From the NCBI GenBank assembly GCA_964017195.1, contig OZ024888.1, positions 10,673,701-10,737,700 on the forward strand: 64,000 nt of DNA, given 5' to 3'. Numbering within the stretch: the stretch's first letter is position 1; every line of letters starts with the position of its first letter. Position numbers and translations under genes: made by a program. This document shows, piece after piece, positions 1 through 10,796 of the stretch. Under the pieces are notes generated by a model. It worked only from the letters and a program-made list of their open reading frames with translations, was not told where the DNA came from and made no database searches. This stretch comes from Siderastrea radians (Eukaryota > Cnidaria > Anthozoa > Scleractinia > Rhizangiidae).

Positions 1-139
1 AGGTTGTTGCTGTTGTTGCTGCCCCAGTTGAGGTTGCTGCTGTTGCTGTTGTTGTTGTCGCTGTAGCATTTGCAGTTGCTGTATTTGCAACTGCTGTTGC
101 TGAAGGAGTTCATTTTGAAATGGTTGCCCCTCCCTTGTG
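1..139 (-). CDS. Glutamine-rich exon, partial gene at window edge
   Basis: Read on the minus strand, an open frame enters just after a strong 3' splice site: a pyrimidine-rich tract ending CTTTTTCCCCTATCAG, whose AG is at 141-140. It continues to the window edge without a stop. The translation starts TREGQPFQNELL and then becomes a run of Gln with scattered Leu, Met and Ile, using both CAA and CAG. Mixed codons argue for a protein tract rather than a pure CAG microsatellite. Poly-Q tracts are common in transcription co-regulators such as Mediator or mastermind-like proteins, but no domain is visible, so no product is assigned. An in-frame TAA lies upstream of the splice site, so this would be an internal exon. 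Confidence 0.4.
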
Positions 140-1689
140 CTGATAGGGGAAAAAGATGATGATGTTTGTTAACCCCAATCGAATGTACTCGGTTTCAAGC
201 AAAGGGGTGTCCTAGGCAAATTGGGGAGTAATAAAAATATAGTAACAAATTATTCCTTAAGGGTGGTCAGATACAAGATCAATTGACAAGTGCTAGAGAT
301 CAACCGGATAATATAAAATAAAGGGCTTAACAGCACTGCTTTGTATCAAGAACAAAGGGGAACGAGGAAAACAATGCAAAGAAGAAGTTAAGTTTCCAAA
401 CTGTATAAAGGCCATCAACTGGTTTATTACTGAATTCGGGATAGGCGGACTTTAGTGCGGAATGTCATTGCGTGACGAGAAGAATAACGCCATAGTAGGA
501 GAGCGTCTGTTCATACAGACATACCGTTTATAACGCTTACCAAACGTCAGCCAAAAAAGTACGGACGATTAGGGACGCACTATTAATCATTACTTTTCGA
601 GACTATTTCTGCGTTTTTGGCCATCGAGTTTCTTTCTTTCATAAAAACTTAGCAATTTCTGTTTTAAATTTCTCTTTTCTTTTAACTGATCTCCACCATA
701 CGACATTTCGTCCTAACGTCCTGTGCCCACTGCACTCGATCCCTCGCGTACCCCCTAAATTGCTCCCATTAGTCTGCTCTGACTAGGGCGCGTCGTCGAA
801 ATATCACCTCACTACTGAGTACTGTGGCTGGTATCACTGCTTTATGTAGATCAGTTTTAATTTTTCTGCTTCTTGATAAAGAACAGCTTTTTGAAGCACG
901 TACGCAGGACGTCACCTGGCCACGTGCATGAATCACACAGTACATTATTGTACACACACACGAAGGGATTATCAACCTTCGGGGGAGCTAATAGCATTCA
1001 GCGTGATACGCAAGTTGCACGTGGTGTCAACTTATGTCGGCAATATTCAAACAACGGCAGAGTGTATAGTGCTCAAACACTACCGATGATCGTGAACATA
1101 AAAAGGGCGATGTATTGTTTCAACTAAGCTTGTACTTCAATGGCTTAAACTATCATTAAGCCCAGCACAACCCATGGAAGCTCACTGACTCCCAGGTCAC
1201 GACTGGTTTTGTCACTAACTTTTTAGCCTTACCTTAGCACATCAGCACATCCGAGGAAGAGTATTAGCGGCGGTAACGCAATACACAGTCTCATACTTTT
1301 TTGAAAGCTCAAGTAAAAATTAAAATACAGTGACAGTGTAACTAGCGAATATAAAGGCCTGTGGAAAGTCTATAAATGACAACAGAAACGAAAAGAAGTG
1401 ACAATTTTACTTTATTATCAGTGTTATCTGAAGACGAAGTTAAATATGTCGGAATTTCCCAGTGATTGGTATGGTCACGCTGGCAAGGTTGCAAGTTTCT
1501 GTTCAGTATTACTGTAATTCCAAACTTGCGAATACTTGTGACTGTGTATAGATACTAGAATCATAGAACCAGCTCAGCAAAATATTACTATCCTTGTTGG
1601 CTGCAATACTGTTAGATATATAGATATATTTCCAACACTAGCTATTGATAAGTACATGGCGTGACTGGCGGTAACAATGATGACAACTA
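140..1689. other. No gene seen; possible intron
   Basis: If the edge exon is real, this is intron or upstream sequence of that minus-strand gene. Short open frames at 769-975 (-) and 873-1127 (+) overlap each other, start anywhere and show no domain, so they are not called. No repeat stands out. Confidence 0.4.
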
Positions 1690-2055
1690 ATCAACTAAGA
1701 AATCATGACCTCATGATATCTCTCCGGATATCGTGCTACCAGGATATCTTAAGATATCATGACGTCATGATATCTCTCCGGAAAAGAAAATAACATGATA
1801 TCATTTAGCCAAGATATCATGATATCATGTTATCACGAGATATCACTAGTGATATCATGATATCTACTTTTGACCGCGATGGCCCGCCATAATGAATGAT
1901 ATCATGATATCTGCCAAATATCATGATATCGTGATATCATGATATCATGACGTTAGGATATCTCTAAGATAAGATCTCGTTTAATTCGTAAACCATTTAG
2001 CAAATGTGTTGTTACAGTTAACCATTTTGCAAATGTTATTTTTAATGTCTGACTT
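1690..2055 (+). repeat. GATATC palindrome cluster, left arm of an inverted pair
   Basis: The self-complementary 14-mer GATATCATGATATC and variants recur many times here. They surround the core CTTTTGACCGCGATGGCCC. The unique stretch after the last GATATC (about 1976-2055: AAGATAAGATCTCGTTTAATTC onwards) is repeated in reverse at about 3279-3385. This makes 1858-2055 and 3279-3490 two inverted arms around about 1.2 kb. No transposase is seen between them. Confidence 0.75.
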
Positions 2056-3278
2056 AACAGCCTGTCCATGAAATTAATCTGCCCACAACCAACAGTATGG
2101 CTTTCCTAAATCGTGTTACTTTAAAGCGTTGATTTTTTGTTCGTGTAGGAGCTCCCCCTCGTCAGTTCCATGGAAGAGCTCAGCCCAGTAGCGAAAAAAA
2201 GCCCCAAGTTACACCTCAAACTGAAATGTCGGAACCAAAATGTCGTTTTTAAACACCGGGCGCGTTAACTCGAGAAAATACGGTACGCGCGAAAACTATT
2301 AAGAATAATGTTGAAAAATACCCGTACGAGTTGGTGTATTTTGTGGGAGTGAGTACAATTGCTACAAATAGGACATACGTTTTTTTCGCTTTGATCTGAA
2401 ATGTTGACTAGAGTTGAAGATCAGAACGACACACGCCATCGGAGAAGAAAAAACCAAAGCGTAACTCGCATGCAAACCCTTCTCCCTCCACTCCTATAAC
2501 CTACCCCCTCCCAAGGTAAAAGTAGTTCCAAGTATCGTATCACCACAGTCAACTGACAATATAGGGGCTGGTCTTGAGAGAACATACCTTCCTTTCAAAG
2601 CTTGGGTTTCCCTAAGATCATTAGATCCCATATTTTCGGGTGGCCATTACTTTTGGGAGGGTTTCACCCCAAGGTCTCTACACATGCATTAACGTTACTT
2701 TAGGGTAGGCGTTTCGCTCTAGGGGAGGGGTCGCGTTATTTCCGGAATTCTACGGCAAATAAAAGAAGGAAAGTTATGGTTTGGTATAGATTATTTGCCG
2801 TGGATAGCCGTCGGATATAATTTGTCAGCAGACTAGGGGTAACGAGCGTTAAGCTTAAGTCACACCACCTATTGCGTGACTGGCCAATTTTAAAAGTTTG
2901 CGAAAAAAAAATTCTCCAGTCTACACAAATAGCTTTATCCTTAACTTTAGACTTTCAGGTTTCCCCCCTTGCTATTGATAAAACAGCTACCAAGAATCAG
3001 ACAAAAACCCAGCTAAAGCACGTGCTCTCTGGGGACCGGGAATCTGGTTTCATGAGTACAACCACACACTTAGCAAAGCTAGCTAATACAGTGTTGTTCT
3101 TTCCAGAGCACAAGTGCCCATCCCAAGAATAGGATTAACGCATGTACAGGCCTCAAAGTCATCTTGAAGCACGCCCAGCACGCGGACAAAGTCACAGTTC
3201 GCAGAAGTAAAAATGACACACGCTTTTTTCCGATTACTGATGACCGTAGTTAACGTCAACTGAGTGTGGTAATTTCAA
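2056..3278. other. Spacer between inverted GATATC arms; no gene seen
   Basis: About 1.2 kb lies between the two inverted arms. An open frame at 2872-3132 (+) has no recognisable domain or gene-like context. The stretch may be the body of a non-autonomous element, but target duplications were not identified. Confidence 0.35.
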
Positions 3279-3640
3279 AAGTCAGACATTAAAAATAACA
3301 CTGATAACAAGGCATTTGCGAAATAGTTAACTATGACAATACATTTGCTAAATGGTTTACGAATTAAACGAGATCTTATCGTAGTGATATCCTGACGTCA
3401 TGATATCACGATATCATGATAGCACGATATCATGATATTAGGCAGATATCATGATATCATTCATGATATCATGATATCTACTTTTGACAGCGATGGCTCG
3501 CCATAATCGCGGTCAAAAGTAGATATCATGATATCATGAATGATATCATGATATCTGCCTAATATCATGATATCGTAATATCATGATATCATGATATCAT
3601 GACGTTAGGATATCACTACGATAAGATCTCGTTAGCCTGC
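3279..3640 (-). repeat. GATATC right arm, itself a near-perfect palindrome
   Basis: The first part mirrors the left arm at 1858-2055. It then folds back on itself around about 3500: 3370-3494 and 3508-3632 are reverse complements, each carrying the ATCTACTTTTGAC core and ending in CGAGATCTTATCGTA or its complement. The segment would extrude a hairpin of roughly 125-bp arms. It is followed by TTAGCCTGCAGAGCAGGCG, an end-like sequence resembling the TAGCCTGCG terminus of the element at 11638. Confidence 0.75.
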
Positions 3641-3693
3641 AGAGCAGGCGTTTTTTACGAAATCAACGCTGAAAGCAAGTAGAAAATGGACTA

Positions 3694-3742
3694 GGGGAGG
3701 AGGGGAGGGGAAGGTGGGGGAGGGGAGGGGAAGAGAAAGGGA
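3694..3742 (+). repeat. G-rich run, possible G-quadruplex
   Basis: Repeated GGGG blocks separated by A or AA (GGGGAGGAGGGGAGGGG and onwards) give more than four G-runs in under 50 bases. This fits the G-quadruplex sequence rule. No function can be assigned. Confidence 0.5.
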
Positions 3743-3822
3743 GATATCATGATATCATTCAGGATATCACGATATCAACTTTTGACAGCGATGGCCCGCC
3801 ATAATTGATCATCCAGAGATAT
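3743..3822 (+). repeat. Partial GATATC-family copy
   Basis: This short copy carries GATATCATGATATC and the core CTTTTGACAGCGATGGCCC. It begins directly after the G-rich run and is not part of the palindrome at 3370-3632. Confidence 0.65.
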
Positions 3823-6726
3823 CTTGACGCAAAAAGAACCACTAATTAATGCTTTCATTTCGTTTAATAAGGTTTTAATTCGTGTCATTAACCTGGCAAT
3901 TAACTCTCGACCCCAAAGCTTTGTCTTGTAATTGTTAAAATATTGTGCACTTTTGAGTAAAATTCGAACGCGCTAGTATTGACCGCGATCGATCTCTTTG
4001 GCTGCCTAGTCAAAGTGGGGACACTCGAGAACACGGCGCGCACTTGACAATTGCGGGAGGCGAATTTCGTGGGCGCTAGCGTGTCTCCGGGGCTCGACCA
4101 TCTCACCACCAATAAAGCAAGAAAATCCCACGTTTGCGCGCATTTCATAGGACAGTAAAAGTTGCCGGCGTAAACTGTTTACAAAGCGAGATACCTGGTT
4201 AAAGAATTTCTGCGTCTTCCTGTGTACGTGTTATCACAACTTTACCGTTGCCCATTTCAATAGTTTGGACCCCTCAGTTTTTTCACACATGGCGGCATCC
4301 CTCGGTCGGCATCGCCTAAAGTATAACAAAGGGAAGATTCGCCCAGTTACAGCATTCATAACGCATTGCTTTACTAGCTGTGTCAAAATTCGCTCTAGTA
4401 ATTTCTGGTGTCTACATGCAATGTATCTGTATCTCTTGTTTGCCCTGTTGTCCTTGCAACGCACTGGAGTGCTTGGGTAAGAATTAATACTTTCTTATTT
4501 TATATCAATGTAAAAGAAGGGCGCTTGTTGGACAAGATACGATCGTTTTTTCTACTCGACAAAAGTTGCAGTATGTTGTACATTGATGCATCTACGGCAC
4601 AAATATCTATGATTGCGAGTCTAGATCTACTTGTTCTCTGATTAACTTCAACAAAATTCGTGCCTCAGCAATCTATTGTAGTATCTTTCATCGATGCTGC
4701 GATTCAAGCCTGATGTCCACGAGCGTCAATGATCATTACAATTCAGTAATCGTGACGATCGTGCGGAAACATTGCCATGCGTTACATTCGCACGATTGTG
4801 GGAAACAGTTATCGGTGAAGGGGTTCTGCGATCGTGCGCGGTAGTGAGCTATAGAGTAGAACAGGGACATTTCCATACCTGTAGTAAGGTTTCCATATGA
4901 TCGCCAAGATTACCTAATCGCAGCGAACGTAAGTGATCTCATAGTACCCTGTGCAGAACATTTAAGGATTAGTTTACATGATTGTTGCTTTTAAATGTTA
5001 TACGTAAATTCCATAAAAATCAGCAACAAAATTGCGAAGGAAATTTAAAAGATTGAAAATTTGGAAAATTCCTCAATGTTAACAATGAGACAGGAAAATA
5101 TTCCCGGCTGTTACGTTTTAGCGCCAAAAAATTAGCCCTGACTGTGCAATGTTTATACTTATTTTGCATAGATCAAGTTATTTTGTCTTAAAAAGAATAT
5201 GATCATGAAACTGTTGGTTTAAAAAGGTAAATGCGAATAATCTTAACTACAAAAACGAGAAGAATTTCTGAAGATTTATCCCATTAGCAGAAGAGAAAGC
5301 ACGGAAAATATGCTCCCCTCAGTCACATAGAAGTTCTTTAACGTATCGTAGCAAGTGCACCATATATTGAGCCGAGATCTTTGCTCGCTAAACAGACTAG
5401 ACGACACGTGTAGAGATTAGTCCAAGGGCGATCTATTGCTAGTTCTCCCACAAAGACAAAAAAAGAAGCTCATTACATGCCTCAAACAAATTCTGCATAG
5501 AAGTAAACTGAAGGACTGTGGGTATTCACTAAAATAAGGCGAGTTTTTGGCGCAAGAATCTATATGGTCGCGTGTGTTTCTTGCCTTTTTGTCTGGTCTA
5601 AAGGTATACGCTGCTGTATGTCAAGAGATTCCCCTGGTGGATTTCCTTTTCTGTCAAGTTGCCATTTGTTTATGGAACCGAGGAAAATAATTAAAAGGCT
5701 TAAACCGTTTAACCATTCTGAATTGTTTGTCCAGGACACTATGTAACACACTTGCCCTTCGGCTAAATTTTATACATTTCTTCAACCTCTACTAATTATA
5801 AACTATAAAAACTGTTGTTGAATTGAAGTCGGTTTTGAGATAAAGGTCGGTTTGCACTTGCAATAATTTAACGTATCAACTGCTTGTCCATCAAGTTTCA
5901 CGTTACCATGGCAGACACTTTTTGACAGACCATTTTTGTTAATTTGTAAATTATCACTTTTTATTGAAAAATTGTAGCTTTTTTGAAGTAAGTCTTACAT
6001 TTTTCCACTACTTTCGTGTTCTTTTATTGGATTAAGTTAAATTTTGGCAATTTTCAAGGGACCTGGAAAAATCTAGAAATCCAAGATGGCGGATACAAGA
6101 TGGCCACCGTTTCAGAAATTGACATAATTGTGACGTGACCAGCTTATGTTGCTGACCTCAAAGAAAATCTGCCCACAAAGTTCCGTTGTCAAATCTTAGC
6201 TACCTGTCGTAGCAGCTAAGATTTTGTTTACTAAGATTTTGACTTGACTTGACTCGCGAGAATTGACCTGGACTGCTTGTTAATTTAAATTGTCGATATT
6301 TAACGGTTGGTTCATGCTTTAGCGTGCGTACATCGAGTTATGGATGCACGTGGGAAGTTTGGAGAGCATGAGAGAAGAGTAAGAGTTGCTCGACGCGCAG
6401 CCGAGAGCAACTCTAGCACGCTTGCGTAAGGTGAATTTGATTGCGCGGATTTACTAGCTATGTTATAAAGCTATTTCAATTAACGTTGTCGAATTTTAAG
6501 CATGGTATGTTTTTTTAATTACCAATTGAGAATTTACTTCATATACCGCGTTTCACCTGTGAGATGTGAACTATGTAATTAAACTTTCGATAACATTTTA
6601 TGTCCATGAACTGATATTAATTTAAAAATCGACACAGCACCCGTGATAGGGACCAGCATGGAAACCAACAAGATCTGAGTCGTTGGCTTTCTAATAATGG
6701 AAATTTATGAAATGATCCACAACTGC
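3823..6726. other. No supported gene
   Basis: The stretch 4000-4320 is relatively CpG-rich. An open frame at 4289-4480 (+) begins ATGGCGGCATCC and ends at a donor-like GGTAAGAAT near 4477, so a first coding exon is possible. It has no recognised domain and opposing frames overlap it. Oppositely oriented frames at 5560-5751 also lack support. At 6080-6115 the phrase AAGATGGCGGATACAAGATGG looks repeat-derived. Confidence 0.3.
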
Positions 6727-6981
6727 CGCCCCAACCGCAACCGCAACCGCAACCGCAACCGCAACCGCATCCACAACCACAACCACAACCACACCCGCAT
6801 GGGCAGCCACAACCACACCAGCAGTCACAGGTGCATCTCCAGTGGCAGTCACAGTCGCAGTCGTGGCAGTTGCAGCCACAGTCGCATCCGCAGTCAAATC
6901 TTCAGCTGCAGTATCAGGCGCGGCAGCATATCCAGTCGCAGTCGCAGTCGCAGTCGCAGTCGCAGCCGCAGCCGCAATCGC
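6727..6981 (+). repeat. Hexamer microsatellites (ACCGCA / CAGTCG types)
   Basis: The sequence starts as AACCGC hexamers, passes through degenerate ACCACA and CAGTCACAG units, and ends as CAGTCG hexamers. All three + frames and one - frame stay open across it, giving Arg/Asn-, His/Ser- or Gln/Ser-rich readings. That is the expected artefact of a hexamer repeat, so no protein is called. Confidence 0.85.
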
Positions 6982-7186
6982 AGCAATCTCGAGTTTGTGA
7001 TGTACTTGCTCACTTCTTGTCATCTCAAAAAATTATGGCGATTCAATGTTGATTGGCTGTATGTTCTTGTAGCACGTCTTGAAGTAATCGTAAACAAATA
7101 AGATAAATGTCCATTCCATAAAGTTCGGAAGGAGCGAGTGGATCCACTGAATTATAAAGATTTTGCAAAATATTTGAAGGTAAATG

Positions 7187-8649
7187 TTAATTAATCTTTG
7201 GCATCGTAACACAATCACTATCTGTTTCATTATCAGGGCATGGCCCTTCCCAATCTATACCGTACTGTTCTAAAGTACTCTCAACAGTTCCTCTATCAAA
7301 CACACCCTGTGCCGCGGCGTGATTAGAATTCTGCAAGCGCAGCATACTTTCAATCCATAATTGTCGAGGAGAACTACTGTGCTCGGTTTCCAGAGGATGC
7401 CTATTATATGCTTGAGCCCAGCGGTGTAACAAATCGTTAATTCGGGGAAGGAACACGAAATGTAAAGTAAACAAGTGAAGCTCGTCCGTTGGATCAAGCA
7501 CGCCTAGTTCCCCCATAAAATAAAACAAAAAGTAAAAAGTTGATATACAAAACCAAAACACATCCCTCCACAACCTTTCTATTCGCTGGTTATGGACTGA
7601 TCTCCCGGCAATATGGCTTCCCCTATTAGCTCCGCGAACCATGCACATTAAAACGGAAACTAAGTAATTTTCTCCACCCCTGTCAGATCTAACCCGAGAT
7701 GGAAATCCATATTTCCGAGTACCGTCATAAAAGCACTGTAAGACAGTGCTGGCTTGGTTATTGTCGAAACACTGTAAATACGTTATCAAACGGGAATACC
7801 CATCAATACCACCTGCTATCACAAGGCGTCATCGTACCAAAGAATGATGAGTATCTATGTGCCAGAGAGCATTAGCCCCATACACATTATAACGCCTTCT
7901 GATGTGAACCTCAGACCACCTTATAGCGGCGCCTGCGGGGTCTACCCTCCGCATTGCCATTCGAACCCTGATGCGTTGAATCCGTAGCCCGTAATTGGCC
8001 TCTAGCATCGATCGCATTTGGCGGCAGCCTATTCTTGGAAACTGTGCTCGAACACTTCGGATCAACTGATCCAAATCGGTGTCAGAAATTGAAGAATATG
8101 TTTGATCAAGCCGCATACCATTATCACGGAGCCTCCGCTGTACAGTGGACGGACTGACAGCAAGGCAGTTGGCAATCCGGTGGGTATTGAAATTTCTCCG
8201 ACTAGAAACGTAAGCTGCTCAAATGATATTTCATAACGGGGTCTTCCGACCTGGGCTCCCTGCAGAGGTGCTTGATAGGCAGCGTTTTGAGTCTCTGATC
8301 GGCCAACATTAAGCAATTCATCAGAGCGGAGTAAGCTTAAATAATACTGGATTGAATCTATCAGCTGATTGTACAATCCCTCCTCTAGTAGGTGAATAAA
8401 ATTAACGCAGTTCGTGAGAAGGCTTTCTAGTCTGGCGGTACAATACTCCAAAGCTCCTTCGTCGTTTTCGGATGAATTCATTATCCGCACAACTTCACTG
8501 ACCAAACTTAGCGCCCGTTCGAAAAACTGTCCAAACTGCTGCGTTGTGCCCTTCCATGGAAATATCGAGGGGGGGGCACAAAGGCAAGAAAAGACTGATA
8601 CGGAACTCAATAGCAAAATTACAAGCACAGGTCGCGAACACAACTCCAT
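7187..8649 (-). pseudogene. Integrase-core-domain (DDE) transposon-derived gene, broken
   Basis: Read on the minus strand, the N-terminal part (8649 to about 8200) is helical and ends GRPRYEISFEQL. A shift to another frame near 8195 then gives a helix-turn-helix (THRIANCLAVSPSTVQRRL) running through IRSVRAQFPRIG into the integrase core. The catalytic acidic residues are visible: Asp in LWHIDTHH, Asp in VRSDRGGEN and Glu in [11 protein letters not shown]. This belongs to the eukaryotic integrase-core family common in fish and cnidarian genomes; its members are of mobile-element origin with unknown role. Two lesions break it: the frame change near 8195 and a TGA at about 7826-7828 just after THHSLVR. 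A single exon with decayed frame suggests a dead copy; the target and terminal repeats were not located. Confidence 0.8.
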
Positions 8650-8897
8650 TCTTGATCAGCGCAAGAAGATGTCTGCCTGGCAATTTTTTAATGAACCAGC
8701 TGTTGAAGGGACCAGGTGATTTAAAATCAGAGTGGCGTTTAATTAAGATAGGTGTCAAGATATCTCTGTGCGCAAAAGTCAATTAGGTGTCAAAAACAAG
8801 GATTATCACAAAAGAAAAAACCAAAAAGAAAATCGGATTACAAAACGAATAGACAGGTGTGAATACAAATAGATTTTGCGAAACGTTTATCTCAAAA

Positions 8898-8968
8898 TGA
8901 TATCCCGAAAAAATGAGATATCTAAGAGATATCTGTATATCTACTTTTGACTACGATGGCCCGCTATA
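8898..8968 (+). repeat. Diverged GATATC-family copy
   Basis: GATATC words (GATATCCCGAAAAAATGAG, GATATCTAAGAGATATC) are followed by ATCTACTTTTGACTACGATGG and CCCGCTAT. This is the same order as the copies at 1.8 and 3.5 kb. Confidence 0.6.
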
Positions 8969-9146
8969 TCGATGTACTATATTGTTTTTATTTTTGAATG
9001 TTTTTTATTAGCGGCACTTATCCTCGTTTTAGTATTGTTATAATCACGCCGGTTACGTAACTCATAGCTTTGAATTGTATTTTGCGTCTTGTTTTGTACT
9101 GTAATCTTATTTAAGGTAGATTTGATAAGTTCAATTTTTCATGTAA

Positions 9147-9170
9147 CTGATGAAGGTCTAAGACCGAAAC
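9147..9170 (+). ncRNA. Hammerhead-ribozyme-like core (weak)
   Basis: CTGATGA is followed by a 4-bp stem GGTC-TAA-GACC and then GAAAC, the order of conserved hammerhead core elements. Penelope-like retroelements are known to carry hammerhead motifs in their terminal repeats, and a Penelope relic lies at 25-27 kb. There is an extra A between CTGATGA and the stem. Only a weak stem III partner (GCGTC at about 9083) can be drawn, with no good stem I. It is probably a decayed terminal fragment, not an active ribozyme. Confidence 0.2.
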
Positions 9171-9242
9171 GTTCTTATTTTGTATTAAATTTTTTAACTT
9201 TTTAGTCGTCAGAAGTTGTCCGTCCTCGCTTTCCTTCAACGA

Positions 9243-9253
9243 GTATATATATA

Positions 9254-9314
<61 letters not shown>
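9243..9314. repeat. (TA)n microsatellite
   Basis: An almost uninterrupted TA dinucleotide run of about 70 bp. A shorter TA run occurs at 9433-9448. Confidence 0.95.
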
Positions 9315-9317
<3 letters not shown>

Positions 9318-9358
9318 CAGATGATGAACAGATGATGAACAGGTCAACTGTAGATTTG

Positions 9359-9390
<32 letters not shown>

Positions 9391-9773
9391 TACACAACTT
9401 GTGTGCAGCACTCATCAGATAAAATTGCCAAATATATATATATATATTTGTTTTTTTCAGAACCGTTCCCAGCTATGGGAACTTTCTACTTTTGTCTAAA
9501 GAGATATGTCTTGATGGTTGAAATACAATGTACTTTCCGTTCGCTTGATTGCTGTTGCTGCGTACTTGCGCGAGGACAGCTTGAATGCTTCTTAAACAAA
9601 ACTGAAATTATAACTGTACCATAACATGGGGAAATTTTTTTCACAGGTCCTAGAACATTGGTCCAGCTCATGACCACTTGTGAGGCCAGGAACTGTTTCA
9701 GTTAGAGAAAAACACGGGAAAGGAGAGAACCCCTTTATGTAGCAAGTCTTAACAGTAAGGCAGAAATCAAGAA

Positions 9774-10796
9774 ATGCCTAAAAGAACACGTGCAGGAAAG
9801 AGACCTTTTACTTGCGACCAGTGTGGAAAGAGTTTTAGTCAGACTTGGCATCTCAAAGATCACAAAAAAACGCATACGGGAATCAAACCTTTCGCGTGTA
9901 ACCAGTGCGACAAGAGGTTTCTTCGCACGGGGGATCTTGTAAAACATAAAAGAACACATACGGGGGAAAAACCTTTTACTTGCACCCAGTGTGACAAGAG
10001 TTTTAGTCAGGCAGGAGCTCTCCGTAACCATAAAAGAACACACACGGGTGAGAAGCCTTTTACATGCAACGAGTGTGGCAGGAGTTTCTGCCGTGCGGGA
10101 GATCTCAAACAGCATGAAAGAACCCATAAAGAGGAAAAGCCTTTTACGTGTAACCAGTGTGACAAGAGTTTTCGTCGTGCAAGTTATCTCAAAGAGCATA
10201 AGAGAACACATACAGAAGAGAAGCCTTTTCGCTGCAATTATTGTGACAAGAGGTTTTGTTGGTCACAAAATTTGAAAGAGCACGAAATAACACATACTGG
10301 AGCTAAGCCTTTTGCGTGCAACCAGTGTGAGAAGGGTTTTTGTTGGGCAGGGGCTCTCAAAAAGCATATTAAAAAAACACATGAAGGGGAGAAACCTTTT
10401 AACTGTGCCCAATGTGGTAAGAGTTTTTTTCAAGCAGGGCATCTGAAAGAGCATGAAAGAACGCACACAGGAGAGAAACCTTTTAGTTGCACCCAGTGTA
10501 GCAGGAGCTTTAGTCATGCAGGAAACCTTAAAGTTCATATAAGAAAACACACGGGAGAGAAACCTTTTACATGCACGCAGTGTGGTAAGAGCTTTAGCCA
10601 TACTGGAAACCTCAAAAAGCATAAAAAGACACATACAGGGGAGAAGCCTTTCACTTGTGTCCAGTGCGACAAGAGTTTTCGTCAGGCAGGAAATCTCAAA
10701 GAGCATGAACGAACGCATGCACAGAGAAACCTTCCATCTGCACCCAGTATGGCAAAAGATGTTCTCTGGCAGGAAATTGTAAGCTGCATAACATAA
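9774..10796 (+). CDS. C2H2 zinc-finger protein, 11 tandem fingers
   Basis: This is a 340-residue frame. After MPKRTRAGKR come eleven consecutive C2H2 fingers joined by TGEKPF-type linkers, each about 28 residues (CxxCxKxF...LxxHxxxTH). Such arrays bind DNA in the nucleus, usually as transcriptional regulators. Predicted base-contact residues differ between fingers (helix starts QTWH, RTGD, QAGA, RAGD, RASY, WSQN, WAGA, QAGH, HAGN, HTGN, QAGN). An in-frame TAA lies 15 bases before the ATG, so this ATG is the first possible start in this exon. A clean acceptor, ATTTTTTTCACAG, ends near 9645, so an upstream non-coding exon is plausible. After finger 11 a one-base loss in the linker (about 10720) puts a twelfth, decayed finger out of frame. 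No KRAB, SCAN or BTB domain is in this exon. Confidence 0.85.
   Translation: MPKRTRAGKRPFTCDQCGKSFSQTWHLKDHKKTHTGIKPFACNQCDKRFLRTGDLVKHKRTHTGEKPFTCTQCDKSFSQAGALRNHKRTHTGEKPFTCNECGRSFCRAGDLKQHERTHKEEKPFTCNQCDKSFRRASYLKEHKRTHTEEKPFRCNYCDKRFCWSQNLKEHEITHTGAKPFACNQCEKGFCWAGALKKHIKKTHEGEKPFNCAQCGKSFFQAGHLKEHERTHTGEKPFSCTQCSRSFSHAGNLKVHIRKHTGEKPFTCTQCGKSFSHTGNLKKHKKTHTGEKPFTCVQCDKSFRQAGNLKEHERTHAQRNLPSAPSMAKDVLWQEIVSCIT

Noticed and set aside
6691..7101. Ala/Thr-, Arg/Asn- and Gln/Ser-rich frames on both strands
   Set aside because: All come from hexamer microsatellites, which keep several frames open at once.
9111..9347. Frame with Ile/Tyr run
   Set aside because: Translation of the TA microsatellite.
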